DNA of 39,524 nucleotides from Mariniphaga sp. (GTDB lineage Bacteria > Bacteroidota > Bacteroidia > Bacteroidales > Prolixibacteraceae): contig JAAFHB010000019.1 of the NCBI GenBank assembly GCA_010906965.1, positions 1-39,524 on the forward strand, read 5' to 3'. Shown piece by piece: positions 26,306-34,838 of the stretch. A program made the position numbers and the translations under genes. Positions within the stretch are counted from its first letter, which is position 1; each line of letters begins with the position of its first letter. Below the pieces are notes generated by a model. The model was not told the DNA's origin, searched no databases, and saw nothing but the letters and a program-made list of their open reading frames with translations.

Positions 26306-27996
26306 TTTCAGATAAAAAACACATACAGCAATTAGCTTCACTTCTGTTGCAGAAGGGAATAACCAATGTAGTGATTTCACCCGGATCACGTAACGCACCG
26401 CTGATTAACACATTTTCCGGTTTACCCGAATTTAGTTGCGTTAATATTGTTGACGAACGTAGTGCCGCCTATTTTGCACTTGGGTTGGCATTGGAGATTA
26501 AAAAACCGGTGGTGGTAATTTGTACTTCGGGAACCGCAGCCATCAACTATGGACCGGCCATTGCCGAAGCTTTTTACCAAAAGATTCCGTTGGTAGTGGT
26601 CACTGCCGACCGTCCTCGCCGGTGGATCGACCAGGCCGACGGACAAACCGTTCGTCAGGAAAACCTGTTTGCCAACCATGCGCTGAAAAGCGTCAATCTC
26701 CAGGAAACTGATCGGCCTGATGATTTTCGCCTCAACAATTTACTCATAAATAAAGCATTAAACCTGACCTTATCATCCAACTCAGGGCCGGTGCATATCA
26801 ATATTCCGCTTGACGAACCATTGTATGGCCTGACAGAAAGCGAACTTCCTTCTTTCAGAAATATTAGGCAAACCAAATCAGACCAACACATTGCGCTTCC
26901 CGAGTTAAAAAAACTCGCAGATCGGTGGAATGCATCTGCAAAAAAAATGGTCATTGTTGGTCAGCTTTCGCCGGATGAAGAACTGAATGAGTTGGTTCGC
27001 CAGCTGGCTGAAGATACCGGCACCATTATTTTGTCCGAGCACATCACCAACCTGCACAGTCCACATCTGATAAAAATAACCGATCCGGCCATTGCAGCCA
27101 TTCCGAAAGACAACAACTCTGATTTTCAACCTGATATTTTGCTCACTTTCGGCCAACAGATCATTTCCAAACGATTGAAACTGTTTGTCCGCGCCAATAA
27201 ACCAGCCGAACACTGGCATATTTCAGCAAAAGCAGAACATACCGATACCTACAACTCACTTTCCGAAGTGATTGCCACCGATGCCTTTTCATTTCTGAAG
27301 GATTTTGTTCCTGTAGTAAAAAATACGAAAAGCACTTACCGCGAAGCATGGAAAGCACTGGAGAAGAAGGCCTTTCAACTTCAAGATAACTATTTGGCAG
27401 AAGCTCCTTTTTGCGACCTGACCGCAAGTCGGTTGATCGCTTCCCAAATCCCGGAACAATCGGTCGTTCACCTTGGAAACAGTTCTTCGGTGAGGCTAAT
27501 GCAAATGTTCTTTCCTGTAAACGGAGTTTCCTATTTCGGCAACCGTGGTACCAGTGGCATCGACGGATCATTGTCAACTGCTGTCGGATTTGCAGGTTCA
27601 TCTGAAAAAATCAATTCGATTATTTTGGGTGAGTTGTCGTTTTTCTACGACTCAAATGCCTTGATGATCAAGCATTTTTCTTCCAATCTGCGGATCATCG
27701 TACTGAATAACGGTGGCGGAAATATCTTTCGTCTGATTGGCGGACCAAGACACTCGCCTGCACTCATTGAACATTTTGTCGCCGAACACGATTATAAAGC
27801 TGAAGGGCTGGCCAAAGCTTTCTGCATCCCTTACCTGAAAGCTGAAAACCTGAAGGAACTTTCGGATTCATTAAATACTATTTTTGCTCCCGGTTTTTCG
27901 GGGCCGGTAATCCTGGAAGTGCTGACTAACGGGGAACTCAGCGCACAGGTATTTCAGGATTGTTTTATCCGGATTGGGAGTAACGAAAAACATTGA
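26302..27996 (+). CDS. menD: SEPHCHC synthase MenD
   Basis: MenD joins isochorismate with 2-oxoglutarate in a thiamine-diphosphate reaction. The 564-residue protein has the expected N-terminal pyrimidine-binding domain with VVISPGSRNAPLI (residues 22-34) and VDERSAAYFALGLAL containing the catalytic Glu, a middle domain, and the C-terminal diphosphate/metal domain with NRGTSGIDGSLSTAVGFA and LNNGGGNIFRLI. It starts at an ATG overlapping the menF stop. The next men gene (menB) is displaced by about 900 bp carrying a REP-associated transposase gene. The product of MenD normally needs MenH, which is absent here. Confidence 0.96.
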   Translation: MISDKKHIQQLASLLLQKGITNVVISPGSRNAPLINTFSGLPEFSCVNIVDERSAAYFALGLALEIKKPVVVICTSGTAAINYGPAIAEAFYQKIPLVVVTADRPRRWIDQADGQTVRQENLFANHALKSVNLQETDRPDDFRLNNLLINKALNLTLSSNSGPVHINIPLDEPLYGLTESELPSFRNIRQTKSDQHIALPELKKLADRWNASAKKMVIVGQLSPDEELNELVRQLAEDTGTIILSEHITNLHSPHLIKITDPAIAAIPKDNNSDFQPDILLTFGQQIISKRLKLFVRANKPAEHWHISAKAEHTDTYNSLSEVIATDAFSFLKDFVPVVKNTKSTYREAWKALEKKAFQLQDNYLAEAPFCDLTASRLIASQIPEQSVVHLGNSSSVRLMQMFFPVNGVSYFGNRGTSGIDGSLSTAVGFAGSSEKINSIILGELSFFYDSNALMIKHFSSNLRIIVLNNGGGNIFRLIGGPRHSPALIEHFVAEHDYKAEGLAKAFCIPYLKAENLKELSDSLNTIFAPGFSGPVILEVLTNGELSAQVFQDCFIRIGSNEKH

Positions 27997-28044
27997 ATAA
28001 ATTGTATTGTAATTACTGATATGTAATGTGTTACAGTCCTGAAG

Positions 28045-28130
28045 GGACAACTTAATTCAGCCCAATGGCAACGCCTTGGGATACTTGGTCAAAAACCTTT
28101 TTTGTCGCCCTGAAAGGGCAGCTTAGAAAA
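28045..28130 (+). repeat. REP-like unit, copy A (left of the transposase gene)
   Basis: The unit contains two hairpins. The first, at 28061-28080, is CCCAATGGC-AAC-GCCTTGGG with one unpaired base, the bulged-stem form of REP elements. The second, at 28107-28119, is GCCCT-GAA-AGGGC. It is nearly identical over 86 nt to the unit at 28801-28886 in the same orientation, with a few substitutions. It ends just before the transposase start codon, so it may also shape translation. Confidence 0.85.
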
Positions 28131-28136
28131 TTTAAT

Positions 28137-28592
28137 ATGTCACAGTCTCTATCAAAATTGTATGTACATCTTATTTTTCACATCAAGGATTCGCTTGTTC
28201 CCATAAATAAGGAGGATAAAAAGGATTTATATGCCTATATCGGTTCAATCGTTAAAGACAACGGTTCTATTCCGATCATCATAAACGGAACCATTGATCA
28301 TGTCCACATCCTTTGTGTGATGTCGAAAAATATTGCGCTTGCCAAGTTGATTGAAGAAATAAAACGACACAGCAGCAGATGGATAAAAACTAAAGGAATG
28401 CATTATCAACAATTTGCATGGCAGGGCGGATATGCCGGATTTTCTGTTAGCCAGTCGTTACACGATAAAACGAAGCATTATATCGAAAATCAGGAAGAAC
28501 ACCACAAAAAGCTGACCTTTAAGGAAGAGTTAATTTTGTTTTTAAAAGAATACGAAATTGAATATGATGAACGATATTTATGGACAGATTAA
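28137..28592 (+). CDS. REP-associated tyrosine transposase (IS200/IS605 TnpA-like)
   Basis: The 151-residue protein is a Y1 single-strand transposase of the kind that moves or copies REP elements. The HUH motif is H55-V-H57 in GTIDHVHILCVM and the nucleophile is Y115 in KHYIENQEEHHKK, with Q119 on the same helix, so the active site is intact. The start MSQSLSKLYVHLIFHIKDS matches the family; an upstream in-frame ATG would only read through the REP hairpin and is rejected. Three REP-like units surround the gene, which is the mark of RAYT proteins rather than free IS200 elements. It lies between menD and menB on the same strand, and the men reading frames are intact. Confidence 0.9.
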   Translation: MSQSLSKLYVHLIFHIKDSLVPINKEDKKDLYAYIGSIVKDNGSIPIIINGTIDHVHILCVMSKNIALAKLIEEIKRHSSRWIKTKGMHYQQFAWQGGYAGFSVSQSLHDKTKHYIENQEEHHKKLTFKEELILFLKEYEIEYDERYLWTD

Positions 28593-28680
28593 GCTGCCCC
28601 TCCAGGGCGCAGGGTTGAGGCTGCCGATTAGTTTCCCAAGGCGTTGCCATTGGGCTGAATTGATTTGGGCTTTCAGCCCG
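28591..28680 (-). repeat. REP-like unit, copy B (inverted, right of the transposase gene)
   Basis: This copy is inverted relative to A and C. The bulged hairpin lies at 28635-28654, and about 28 nt around it match the other copies exactly on the opposite strand. Beyond that the inner sequence differs, apart from a GCCCT-like stem near 28594-28608. A further GGGCT-TTC-AGCCC hairpin lies at 28667-28679. It overlaps the last two bases of the transposase stop codon. Direct (A, C) and inverted (B) copies together make a BIME-like cluster. Confidence 0.75.
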
Positions 28681-28800
28681 CAAAAAGGAGCGATAATCAA
28701 AGAGAAAAAGTAAATCGAAATAAGAAACCGGAATAAACAAAATGCAGAAACTATTAAAAACCAATTAGTGATTGACAACCAATGTGTTTCCTTCCCGAAT

Positions 28801-28886
28801 GGACAGCTTAATTCAGCCCAACGGCAACGCCTTGGGATGCTTGGTCAAAAACCTTTTTTGTCGCCCTGAAAGGGCAGTTTAAAAAA
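28801..28886 (+). repeat. REP-like unit, copy C (before menB)
   Basis: This 86-nt unit nearly repeats copy A in the same orientation. Its bulged hairpin is at 28817-28836 and its second hairpin at 28863-28875. It ends 19 bp before the menB start codon. The stretch between copies B and C (28681-28800) is AT-rich and has no recognisable gene. Confidence 0.85.
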
Positions 28887-28905
28887 ATATTAAAAAATAT
28901 ATAGT

Positions 28906-29730
28906 ATGAGCACAAACAGAGAATGGCAAATAATTAGGGAATACAAAGATATTTTCTTCGATTATTTTGATGGAATCGGGAAGATTACCATTAATCGCGA
29001 GCGTTACCGCAATGCATTCAGGCCAACAACGGTGAACGAAATGAGCGATGCACTAAAGATATGCCGCGAAGATCAGCGAATTAATGTGGTGGTATTGACA
29101 GGTGCCGGTGACAAAGCTTTCTGCGCTGGTGGCGACCAGACTGTGAAAGGCAAAGGAGGTTATATTGATGAAGACGGAATTCCACGACTTAACATCCTTG
29201 AGGTTCAAAAGCAAATCCGCTCGATGCCAAAACCGGTGATCGCAATGGTAAACGGGTATGCCATTGGTGGCGGCCATGTGCTTCATGTGGTTTGCGATAT
29301 CAGTATTGCCTCTGAGAATGCGATCTTCGGACAGACCGGCCCTAAAGTGGGAAGTTTCGATGCAGGATTGGGCTCGTCTTACCTGGCTAGCATCGTGGGA
29401 CAGAAAAAAGCGCGCGAAATCTGGTTCATGTGCCGTCAGTATTCTGCCGCCGAAGCACTCGAAATGGGTCTGGTCAACAAGGTGGTTCCGCTTGATCAGC
29501 TTGAAGATGAAGTGGTGGCGTGGGGCCAAAAAATGCAGGAACACAGTCCGCTGGCATTGCGAATGCTGAAGCTCGGATTGAATGCAGATCTTGATGGACA
29601 AATCGGGATTCAGGAGTTTGCCGGAAATGCCACGTTACTTTATTACCTTACTGATGAAGCCCAGGAAGGCAAGAATGCGTTCCTCGAAAAACGCAAACCT
29701 GACTTCAAAAAGTATCCAAAATTTCCTTGA
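28906..29730 (+). CDS. menB: 1,4-dihydroxy-2-naphthoyl-CoA synthase MenB
   Basis: MenB closes the naphthoquinone ring from o-succinylbenzoyl-CoA. The 274-residue crotonase-fold protein has [14 protein letters not shown] (residues 65-78), the oxyanion-hole segment [21 protein letters not shown] (about 114-134) and the MenB-specific [17 protein letters not shown] (about 145-161) with its catalytic Asp. The full motif set and the cluster context separate it from other enoyl-CoA hydratases. It is preceded by a REP-like unit ending 19 bp upstream; a promoter specific to menB is not evident, so it is likely read from the upstream men genes through the REP region. It is separated from menA by an ATPase gene. 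Confidence 0.96.
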   Translation: MSTNREWQIIREYKDIFFDYFDGIGKITINRERYRNAFRPTTVNEMSDALKICREDQRINVVVLTGAGDKAFCAGGDQTVKGKGGYIDEDGIPRLNILEVQKQIRSMPKPVIAMVNGYAIGGGHVLHVVCDISIASENAIFGQTGPKVGSFDAGLGSSYLASIVGQKKAREIWFMCRQYSAAEALEMGLVNKVVPLDQLEDEVVAWGQKMQEHSPLALRMLKLGLNADLDGQIGIQEFAGNATLLYYLTDEAQEGKNAFLEKRKPDFKKYPKFP

Positions 29731-29748
29731 TATCAGCAAGTTGAAATA

Positions 29749-29794
29749 GTAACAAGTTTGTTACTAACAAGGTTGTTACTAACAAACTTGTTAC
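29749..29794 (+). repeat. Triple palindromic repeat overlapping the ATPase promoter
   Basis: Three tandem 15-nt units share the form TAACAA-nn-TTGTTA(C), with central dinucleotides GT, GG and AC (29749-29764, 29765-29779, 29780-29794). Each is a perfect 6-7 bp palindrome around a 2-nt centre. The spacing of 15 nt and the overlap with the promoter suggest an operator for a dimeric repressor binding in an array; the units could also fold as small RNA or DNA hairpins. Confidence 0.75.
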
Positions 29795-29803
29795 TTATAT
29801 TTG
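29773..29803 (+). promoter_or_regulatory. Promoter of the ATPase gene
   Basis: TTG (29773-29775) and TATATTTG (29796-29803) are spaced by 20 nt. The -7 box is an exact TAnnTTTG match, and the -33 box lies inside the second palindromic unit. The implied start near 29810 gives a leader of only about 9 nt before the ATG at 29819. It may also drive menA-menC-menE. Confidence 0.65.
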
Positions 29804-29818
29804 TGGAAAATATTCAAT

Positions 29819-30955
29819 ATGGAAACACCTTTCGTTTTTGGAAAATTTGCGGTTGACCAAAATTTCACAAACAGAGATAGTGAAAGAGCGCGATTGTCGG
29901 GGAATTTTTCCGGTCTTGTTAACACGGTCCTTATTTCACCCCGTCGTTGGGGGAAATCATCCTTGGTACAACGGTCCGCGCTTGAAGCGATGTCGGCGTA
30001 TAAAGATTTGCACTTTTGCTTTCTTGATGCTTTCAATATTCGGACTGAAGAGCAGTTTTACCTGGCATTGGCAAGCGAAGTTTTAAAGATTTCCGCTTCA
30101 AAATTTGAGGTGATCATTGAAAATGCAAAGAGGCTGATGGGAGAATTTCTTCCAAAACTCTCTTTTAGTCCCGGTAATCAGGATGAATTGTCACTAAGTC
30201 TCGACTGGAAAGAAGTGAAGAAACATCCTGATGCGATTCTTGATATGGCAGAGACGGTTGCTACTGAGAAAGGATGGAAAATTGTTATTTGTATCGATGA
30301 ATTTCAGAATATCGCAACATTTGAAAATCAATTGGCATTTCAGAAAAAACTAAGGTCGCACTGGCAAAAGCACCAGCATGTTTCATATTGTTTGTATGGA
30401 AGTAAACGGCACATGCTGATGGATGTATTTACCAGTGTATCAATGCCGTTTTATAAATTTGGTGATATCCTTTTTCTTGAAAAGATAAACAGAGATTGCT
30501 GGATTCCCTTTATTTGCAGTCGTTTTGAGGATACGCAGAAACACATTAGTGAAAATAATGCAGGCTTGATTTCGGATCTGGCAGAGTGTCATCCATACTA
30601 TGTTCAGCAACTTGCCCAGCAAAGCTGGTTGCGGACAACGTCATTGTGTTCGGAGGAAATAATCAGGGAAGCGCACGAAGGAATTGTATCACAACTGAGT
30701 TTGCTTTTCCAATCCAAGACAGAAGAATTGTCCACCCCTCAAATTAATTTTTTAAAAGCGTTACTGGACGGGGTTGAAAAATTCAGTTCAAAAAGCATAA
30801 TCGATGATTACCGGCTTGGATCTTCGGCCAATGTATCACGGATCAAGAAAGCCCTTGAAAATAAAGAGATTATCGATATAATGGCTGGAAATATTCTGGT
30901 CCTCGACCCGATGTATAAAAATTGGCTGACAACCCGGTATTTTATTAAAAATTAA
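29819..30955 (+). CDS. AAA-type ATP-binding protein (archaeal-ATPase-like) between menB and menA
   Basis: The 378-residue protein has an N-terminal P-loop ATPase domain with Walker A SPRRWGKSS (residues 40-48, lysine K46) and Walker B KIVICIDEFQ (D160, E161), plus a C-terminal winged-helix-like region (about 295-375, STPQINFLKALLDG to DPMYKNWLTTRYF). This is the layout of the archaeal-ATPase/AAA group common in Bacteroidota, whose function is mostly unknown. I choose the ATG at 29819; a TTG six codons earlier is possible but falls within the -7 box. It has no known link to menaquinone. It has its own promoter with palindromic repeats and ends 10 bp before menA. It looks like an independent gene inserted in the men cluster. 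Confidence 0.85.
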   Translation: METPFVFGKFAVDQNFTNRDSERARLSGNFSGLVNTVLISPRRWGKSSLVQRSALEAMSAYKDLHFCFLDAFNIRTEEQFYLALASEVLKISASKFEVIIENAKRLMGEFLPKLSFSPGNQDELSLSLDWKEVKKHPDAILDMAETVATEKGWKIVICIDEFQNIATFENQLAFQKKLRSHWQKHQHVSYCLYGSKRHMLMDVFTSVSMPFYKFGDILFLEKINRDCWIPFICSRFEDTQKHISENNAGLISDLAECHPYYVQQLAQQSWLRTTSLCSEEIIREAHEGIVSQLSLLFQSKTEELSTPQINFLKALLDGVEKFSSKSIIDDYRLGSSANVSRIKKALENKEIIDIMAGNILVLDPMYKNWLTTRYFIKN

Positions 30956-30965
30956 GCAAACAAGA

Positions 30966-31877
30966 ATGGCATCAATACAAAGTTGGATCAAAGCTTCACG
31001 ATTGCGAACATTACCATTGGCGATGTCAGGCATTCTGATGGGTGCTGCGTTGTCGTATTTCGACGGCGGTTTCCAAATGAAAATTACCGTTTTAGCCATT
31101 GTTACCGCCTTGTTTATCCAGATCTTCTCCAATTTCGCCAACGACTACGGCGATTCGCAGAAAGGAACAGATAATCAGCACCGTGTAGGGCCAAAGCGAA
31201 CGGTACAAAGTGGCGAAATCAGTCTGAAGGAAATGAAGGTTGGCATGGTATCGTTGATTGTGCTAAGTCTGATAACCGGAATCTGGTTGGTTGCCGAAGG
31301 AACTAAAGAACATGACCGGACCACTTTTTTACTTTTTCTGGCTTTCGGAATTGTAGCGCTAATTGCTGCTTACCGTTACACTGCCGGGAGCAATCCCTAC
31401 GGCTATGCCGGTTTTGGAGATGTGGCCGTGTTCCTTTTCTTCGGAATTTTACCGGTGATGGGTACCTATTTTCTGAATTCTCACATGATCAATCCTGAAA
31501 TATTTCTGCCAGCGGTCAGCATCGGACTTTTCAGTACAGGTGTTTTGAATCTGAACAACATGCGCGACATTGAAAATGACCGTAATTCATGTAAAAAAAC
31601 GGTGGTAGTGAGAATGGGAAGCGACAAAAGCAGGATTTATCACACCAGTTTAATTGCGATTGGATGGCTGACCGCGATATTGTTTGTTGTGCTTCGGTTT
31701 CAGTCCGCTTACCAGGTTGTTTTTCTGCTTACAGCACCACTTTTCATCCGCGATCTGGTAAAAATCAATCATATTCAGGAACCCCGTCAGCTTGACCCGT
31801 ATCTGAAAAAATTGTCGGTTGCAACATTGTTGTTTACGCTTTTGTTTGGGATAGGTATGATTATGGCAACACGATGA
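30966..31877 (+). CDS. menA: 1,4-dihydroxy-2-naphthoate polyprenyltransferase MenA
   Basis: MenA attaches the polyprenyl tail to 1,4-dihydroxy-2-naphthoate in the membrane. The 303-residue protein is a UbiA-type multi-pass prenyltransferase. The first Asp-rich motif is FANDYGDSQKGTDNQHRVGPKRTVQSG (about residues 57-83) and the second is NLNNMRDIENDRNSCKKTVVVRMG (about 195-218). About eight hydrophobic helices can be seen. Its stop overlaps the menC start by 4 bp, so the two are coupled. UbiA relatives make heme O or ubiquinone, but the motifs and the cluster fix it as MenA. Confidence 0.95.
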   Translation: MASIQSWIKASRLRTLPLAMSGILMGAALSYFDGGFQMKITVLAIVTALFIQIFSNFANDYGDSQKGTDNQHRVGPKRTVQSGEISLKEMKVGMVSLIVLSLITGIWLVAEGTKEHDRTTFLLFLAFGIVALIAAYRYTAGSNPYGYAGFGDVAVFLFFGILPVMGTYFLNSHMINPEIFLPAVSIGLFSTGVLNLNNMRDIENDRNSCKKTVVVRMGSDKSRIYHTSLIAIGWLTAILFVVLRFQSAYQVVFLLTAPLFIRDLVKINHIQEPRQLDPYLKKLSVATLLFTLLFGIGMIMATR

Positions 31878-32917
31878 AGGCCCGTTTCAAAAAATATATA
31901 CTGAATTTCAAACAACCCTCCGGCACTTCGCGTGGAGTGTACACCACACGTGAGGTATGGTTCCTGTTTTTAACTAATGGGATCAACACCGGCATTGGAG
32001 AATGTGCACCTTTGCCCAATCTGAGTATCGAAAGTCCGGAGAAAATGAGTGCAAAATTGCAGCAGGTTTGCGATAATATTGACGATTTCACACGGTTTCC
32101 CGAAGAGTTGCAAAACTGGCCGTCGATCCGTTTTGGACTCGAAACGGCATTACTCGATCTGCAAAACGGAGGTCAACAAATACTATTTCCGTCAGCTTTT
32201 ACACGCGGAGAACAGGGTATCCCGATCAATGGACTCATCTGGATGGGAACACCTGAGTTTATGAATCAGCAAATCCGCACAAAGCTGGATGTTGGTTTCA
32301 GGTGTATAAAAATGAAAATCGGGGCCATCGACTTTGAGACAGAATTCAGTTTACTCAAAGAGATCCGCAAAGAGTTTTCGGCTGAGGAAATCACATTACG
32401 CGTTGATGCAAACGGCGCTTATTCGTACGAGACTGCCCTCGAAAACCTCAAACGGTTATCCGATTTGCAGATTCATTCGATCGAACAACCCATTAAGGCT
32501 GGGCAATTGGACGAAATGGCTGTCTTGTGCGAAAAGTCGCTGGTGCCAATCGGACTCGATGAGGAACTGATCGGCATTTTCGATCCATCAAAAATGCAAA
32601 TGTTGATAGAAACCATTCAACCCGCTTACCTGATACTGAAACCCAGCTTGCACGGCGGTTTGGCAGGTTGCGAAAATTGGATTAAACTGGCCAATCAACA
32701 GGGAATAGGCTGGTGGATTACCTCGGCACTCGAATCAAATATCGGGTTGAATGCGATTTCACAATGGACTTTTCAGCAAAATATCAAAGTAGAACAAGGA
32801 TTGGGAACCGGTCAGCTTTTTACAAATAATTTAGATTCACCGCTTCAAATTGAAGGAGATCTTCTCTGGTATAAACCCACAAGAGAATGGGATCTAAAAC
32901 AACTGTCCGATGATTAA
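31874..32917 (+). CDS. menC: o-Succinylbenzoate synthase MenC
   Basis: MenC dehydrates SHCHC to o-succinylbenzoate. The 347-residue protein has the enolase-superfamily barrel with the catalytic KMK in CIKMKIGAIDFE (about residues 137-148), metal ligands in LRVDANGAYS, SIEQPI and GLDEEL, and the second-half lysine in YLILKPSLHGG. It overlaps menA by 4 bp and menE by 8 bp, so translation is coupled on both sides. Dipeptide epimerases share the fold; the men context and these residues support MenC. Confidence 0.94.
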   Translation: MKARFKKYILNFKQPSGTSRGVYTTREVWFLFLTNGINTGIGECAPLPNLSIESPEKMSAKLQQVCDNIDDFTRFPEELQNWPSIRFGLETALLDLQNGGQQILFPSAFTRGEQGIPINGLIWMGTPEFMNQQIRTKLDVGFRCIKMKIGAIDFETEFSLLKEIRKEFSAEEITLRVDANGAYSYETALENLKRLSDLQIHSIEQPIKAGQLDEMAVLCEKSLVPIGLDEELIGIFDPSKMQMLIETIQPAYLILKPSLHGGLAGCENWIKLANQQGIGWWITSALESNIGLNAISQWTFQQNIKVEQGLGTGQLFTNNLDSPLQIEGDLLWYKPTREWDLKQLSDD

Positions 32918-34007
32918 AATACCCATAACCATGAAGATCAACGGGCAGGATTATACAACGGATGAGTTGACTATGCTGATAGCAGAAAGGCTTTCACTTC
33001 CTCAATTGCCGGAATGGGAACGCGAGCTATATACATTTCTGAAAGAATGGTTTACGCCTTCGGATTTTATTGAAGCACAGACTTCAGGCAGCACGGGCAA
33101 GCCACAAAACATCCGGTTGCCGAAAACCACGATGAAAAGAAGCGCCAGCCGAACCATTGAATTCTTCGGACTTCAGGCAGGAAACCGGATCTTATTAAGC
33201 CTCCCATGCCGTTTCATTGCCGGAAAAATGATGGTGCTACGGGCAATCATTGGCCGGATGGATTTGAGAACGGTTCATCCTTCATCTGATTTTGACCTTT
33301 TAACCGACGAAAATTTTGATTTTGGGGCGATGGTTCCGAACCAGGTTTTTAAACTGCTCGAAAGTCCTTCCGGAAAAGCAAGACTCGAAAACATTCGAAA
33401 TTTACTAATTGGCGGTTCTGCTATCCCGGCTAATCTGGAAGCACAAATCAGTCAACTGAAAAGCAGGGTTGTTTCGACTTATGGAATGACGGAAACTGCG
33501 TCACACATTGCCATCCGCGAACTTTCGGGCGAAAAGCGGTCGGATGTTTACCATTGCCTGTCCGGAATTTCGGTTACAGCAGGAGAAAATGAGTGTTTAC
33601 AAATTCATATTGCTGAATCGAAGGAGCCGCTTCAGACCAAAGATATTGCCGAAATTCTTTCTTCGACCAGTTTCCGGATTTTGGGAAGGGTTGATGATGT
33701 GATCATTTCGGGTGGAATAAAGTACTGGCCCGAAAAGATTGAGAAAACGTTGCAATCTGCAATTCACGGAAGGTTTGTTATTTCATCGTTGCCCGATGAA
33801 AAGTTAGGCGAAAAGCTTGTGCTTGTGATTGAAGGTGAACCAACCGACAGTGAAATTATCCTTCAAAAATCAGCAGAAATTCTTGCTCCGTTTGAACGTC
33901 CAAAAGCTATTTATTTTATCTGTAAATTTCCGGAAACCCCGAATGGAAAGTTAAAGCGAAACGATATAAAAGAAACGATCAAATTACTTTTCCATAAAGT
34001 TCAGTAA
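32910..34007 (+). CDS. menE: o-Succinylbenzoate-CoA ligase MenE
   Basis: MenE activates o-succinylbenzoate with ATP and CoA. The 365-residue protein is a short member of the adenylate-forming family: P-loop-like TSGSTGKPQNIRLPKT (about residues 59-74), STYGMTETASHIA (about 190-202), the motor-hinge ILGRVDDVIISGGIKYWPEKIE (about 252-273), and a C-terminal lysine in NGKLKRNDIKE. The N-terminal domain is shorter than in many ligases, as is usual in Bacteroidota MenE. It is the last men gene and overlaps menC by 8 bp. No clear terminator follows. Confidence 0.93.
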   Translation: MIKIPITMKINGQDYTTDELTMLIAERLSLPQLPEWERELYTFLKEWFTPSDFIEAQTSGSTGKPQNIRLPKTTMKRSASRTIEFFGLQAGNRILLSLPCRFIAGKMMVLRAIIGRMDLRTVHPSSDFDLLTDENFDFGAMVPNQVFKLLESPSGKARLENIRNLLIGGSAIPANLEAQISQLKSRVVSTYGMTETASHIAIRELSGEKRSDVYHCLSGISVTAGENECLQIHIAESKEPLQTKDIAEILSSTSFRILGRVDDVIISGGIKYWPEKIEKTLQSAIHGRFVISSLPDEKLGEKLVLVIEGEPTDSEIILQKSAEILAPFERPKAIYFICKFPETPNGKLKRNDIKETIKLLFHKVQ

Positions 34008-34281
34008 TCCGATTGTTCGTTTTTTGTGTAGGCAAAGAGCTACTGGCAGCAAGAGCAAAAGTCAAAACAAAATGTAGCACCCACGAATTCGAATGAATGA
34101 TTTGATGGTTTATAACTGGCTACTGAAATATTAACAGGTAGTTTGGGCATTTTATCGGGATTGTTATGGGCAAAATCCAGAATATTTGAACAAAATGTTG
34201 TATTTTTTGTTATAATAATAATTTGGAGATGAAAAATAAATTTAATGCATCTTTTTTGCCTACATTTATGGGACATTTATT
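34008..34281. other. AT-rich gap after menE
   Basis: No convincing gene lies here. A leftward frame (34040-34276) ends in a Cys-rich tail (ATFCFDFCSCCQ), but it has no family resemblance and no good ribosome site. The only regulatory signal is the promoter box just right of this stretch. Confidence 0.45.
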
Positions 34282-34289
34282 TATTTTTG
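34282..34289 (+). promoter_or_regulatory. Candidate -7 box for the DUF2231-like gene
   Basis: TATTTTTG fits TAnnTTTG exactly and lies 25 bp before the ATG at 34315. A TTTG at 34255-34258, 23 nt upstream, is a plausible though slightly distant -33 box. Confidence 0.5.
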
Positions 34290-34314
34290 ATACCCATCTA
34301 CTAAATATTAAACC

Positions 34315-34743
34315 ATGATTTCCACTACCCACTTTCACCCAATGTTGGTGCATTTTCCAATTGCATTAGTTGTTTTTGGATTCGTTACTGAAGTTGCTGC
34401 CTTGTATTTTAAAAAGGAGATCTATTTATCAAGGATGGGTTTTATCCTGTTAATAATTGGCACGCTCTCAGCAATTGCTGCATGGCTAACGGGTACTCTA
34501 TTTACATCTGAAATGGAAGGTGCCGCTGGCGCAATAAAGGAAACGCACGAACTGTTTGCAATAATAACGTTGGGGACACTCCTTTTGACTTCAGTCCTAC
34601 GCATTATACTTCAGACTAAAAAGAATGTAAATGCCAATCTTAAATGGTTTGCTCTTGCTTTATATGGCTTTGCGGCTATTTCTGTGAGTATTACGGGTTT
34701 TTATGGAGGAACGCTCGTGTATAATTATATGATGGCACTCTGA
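34315..34743 (+). CDS. DUF2231-like membrane protein
   Basis: The 142-residue protein has four predicted membrane helices (about residues 12-31, 40-60, 82-100 and 110-136) and the family hallmark HPMLVHFPIALVVFGF at its start. The conserved histidines of HP..VHFP near the membrane face suggest metal or heme contact, but no reaction is established. It lies 95 bp upstream of a rubrerythrin lipoprotein on the same strand and may share its redox or stress context. Identification is from the hallmark and topology. Confidence 0.8.
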   Translation: MISTTHFHPMLVHFPIALVVFGFVTEVAALYFKKEIYLSRMGFILLIIGTLSAIAAWLTGTLFTSEMEGAAGAIKETHELFAIITLGTLLLTSVLRIILQTKKNVNANLKWFALALYGFAAISVSITGFYGGTLVYNYMMAL

Positions 34744-34838
34744 GTTATGTATTTAGCGAGATTTATGGATGACAATTCATCCGCTTTTCAAACTGTATAA
34801 ATAATTGTTACCAATTTATAATTAATTCATTTTACACC

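Noticed and set aside
28065-28136. Upstream in-frame ATG extending the transposase by 24 residues
   Set aside because: The extension would only translate the REP unit; the family start (MSQSLSKLYVHL) is at 28137.
29053-29601. Long leftward frame opposite menB (182 codons)
   Set aside because: It is a shadow of the strongly supported menB frame and has no family features.
34040-34276. Leftward frame with a Cys-rich tail, perhaps a small secreted or modified peptide
   Set aside because: No ribosome site, no family resemblance and no modifying-enzyme gene nearby; it lies in AT-rich non-coding DNA.
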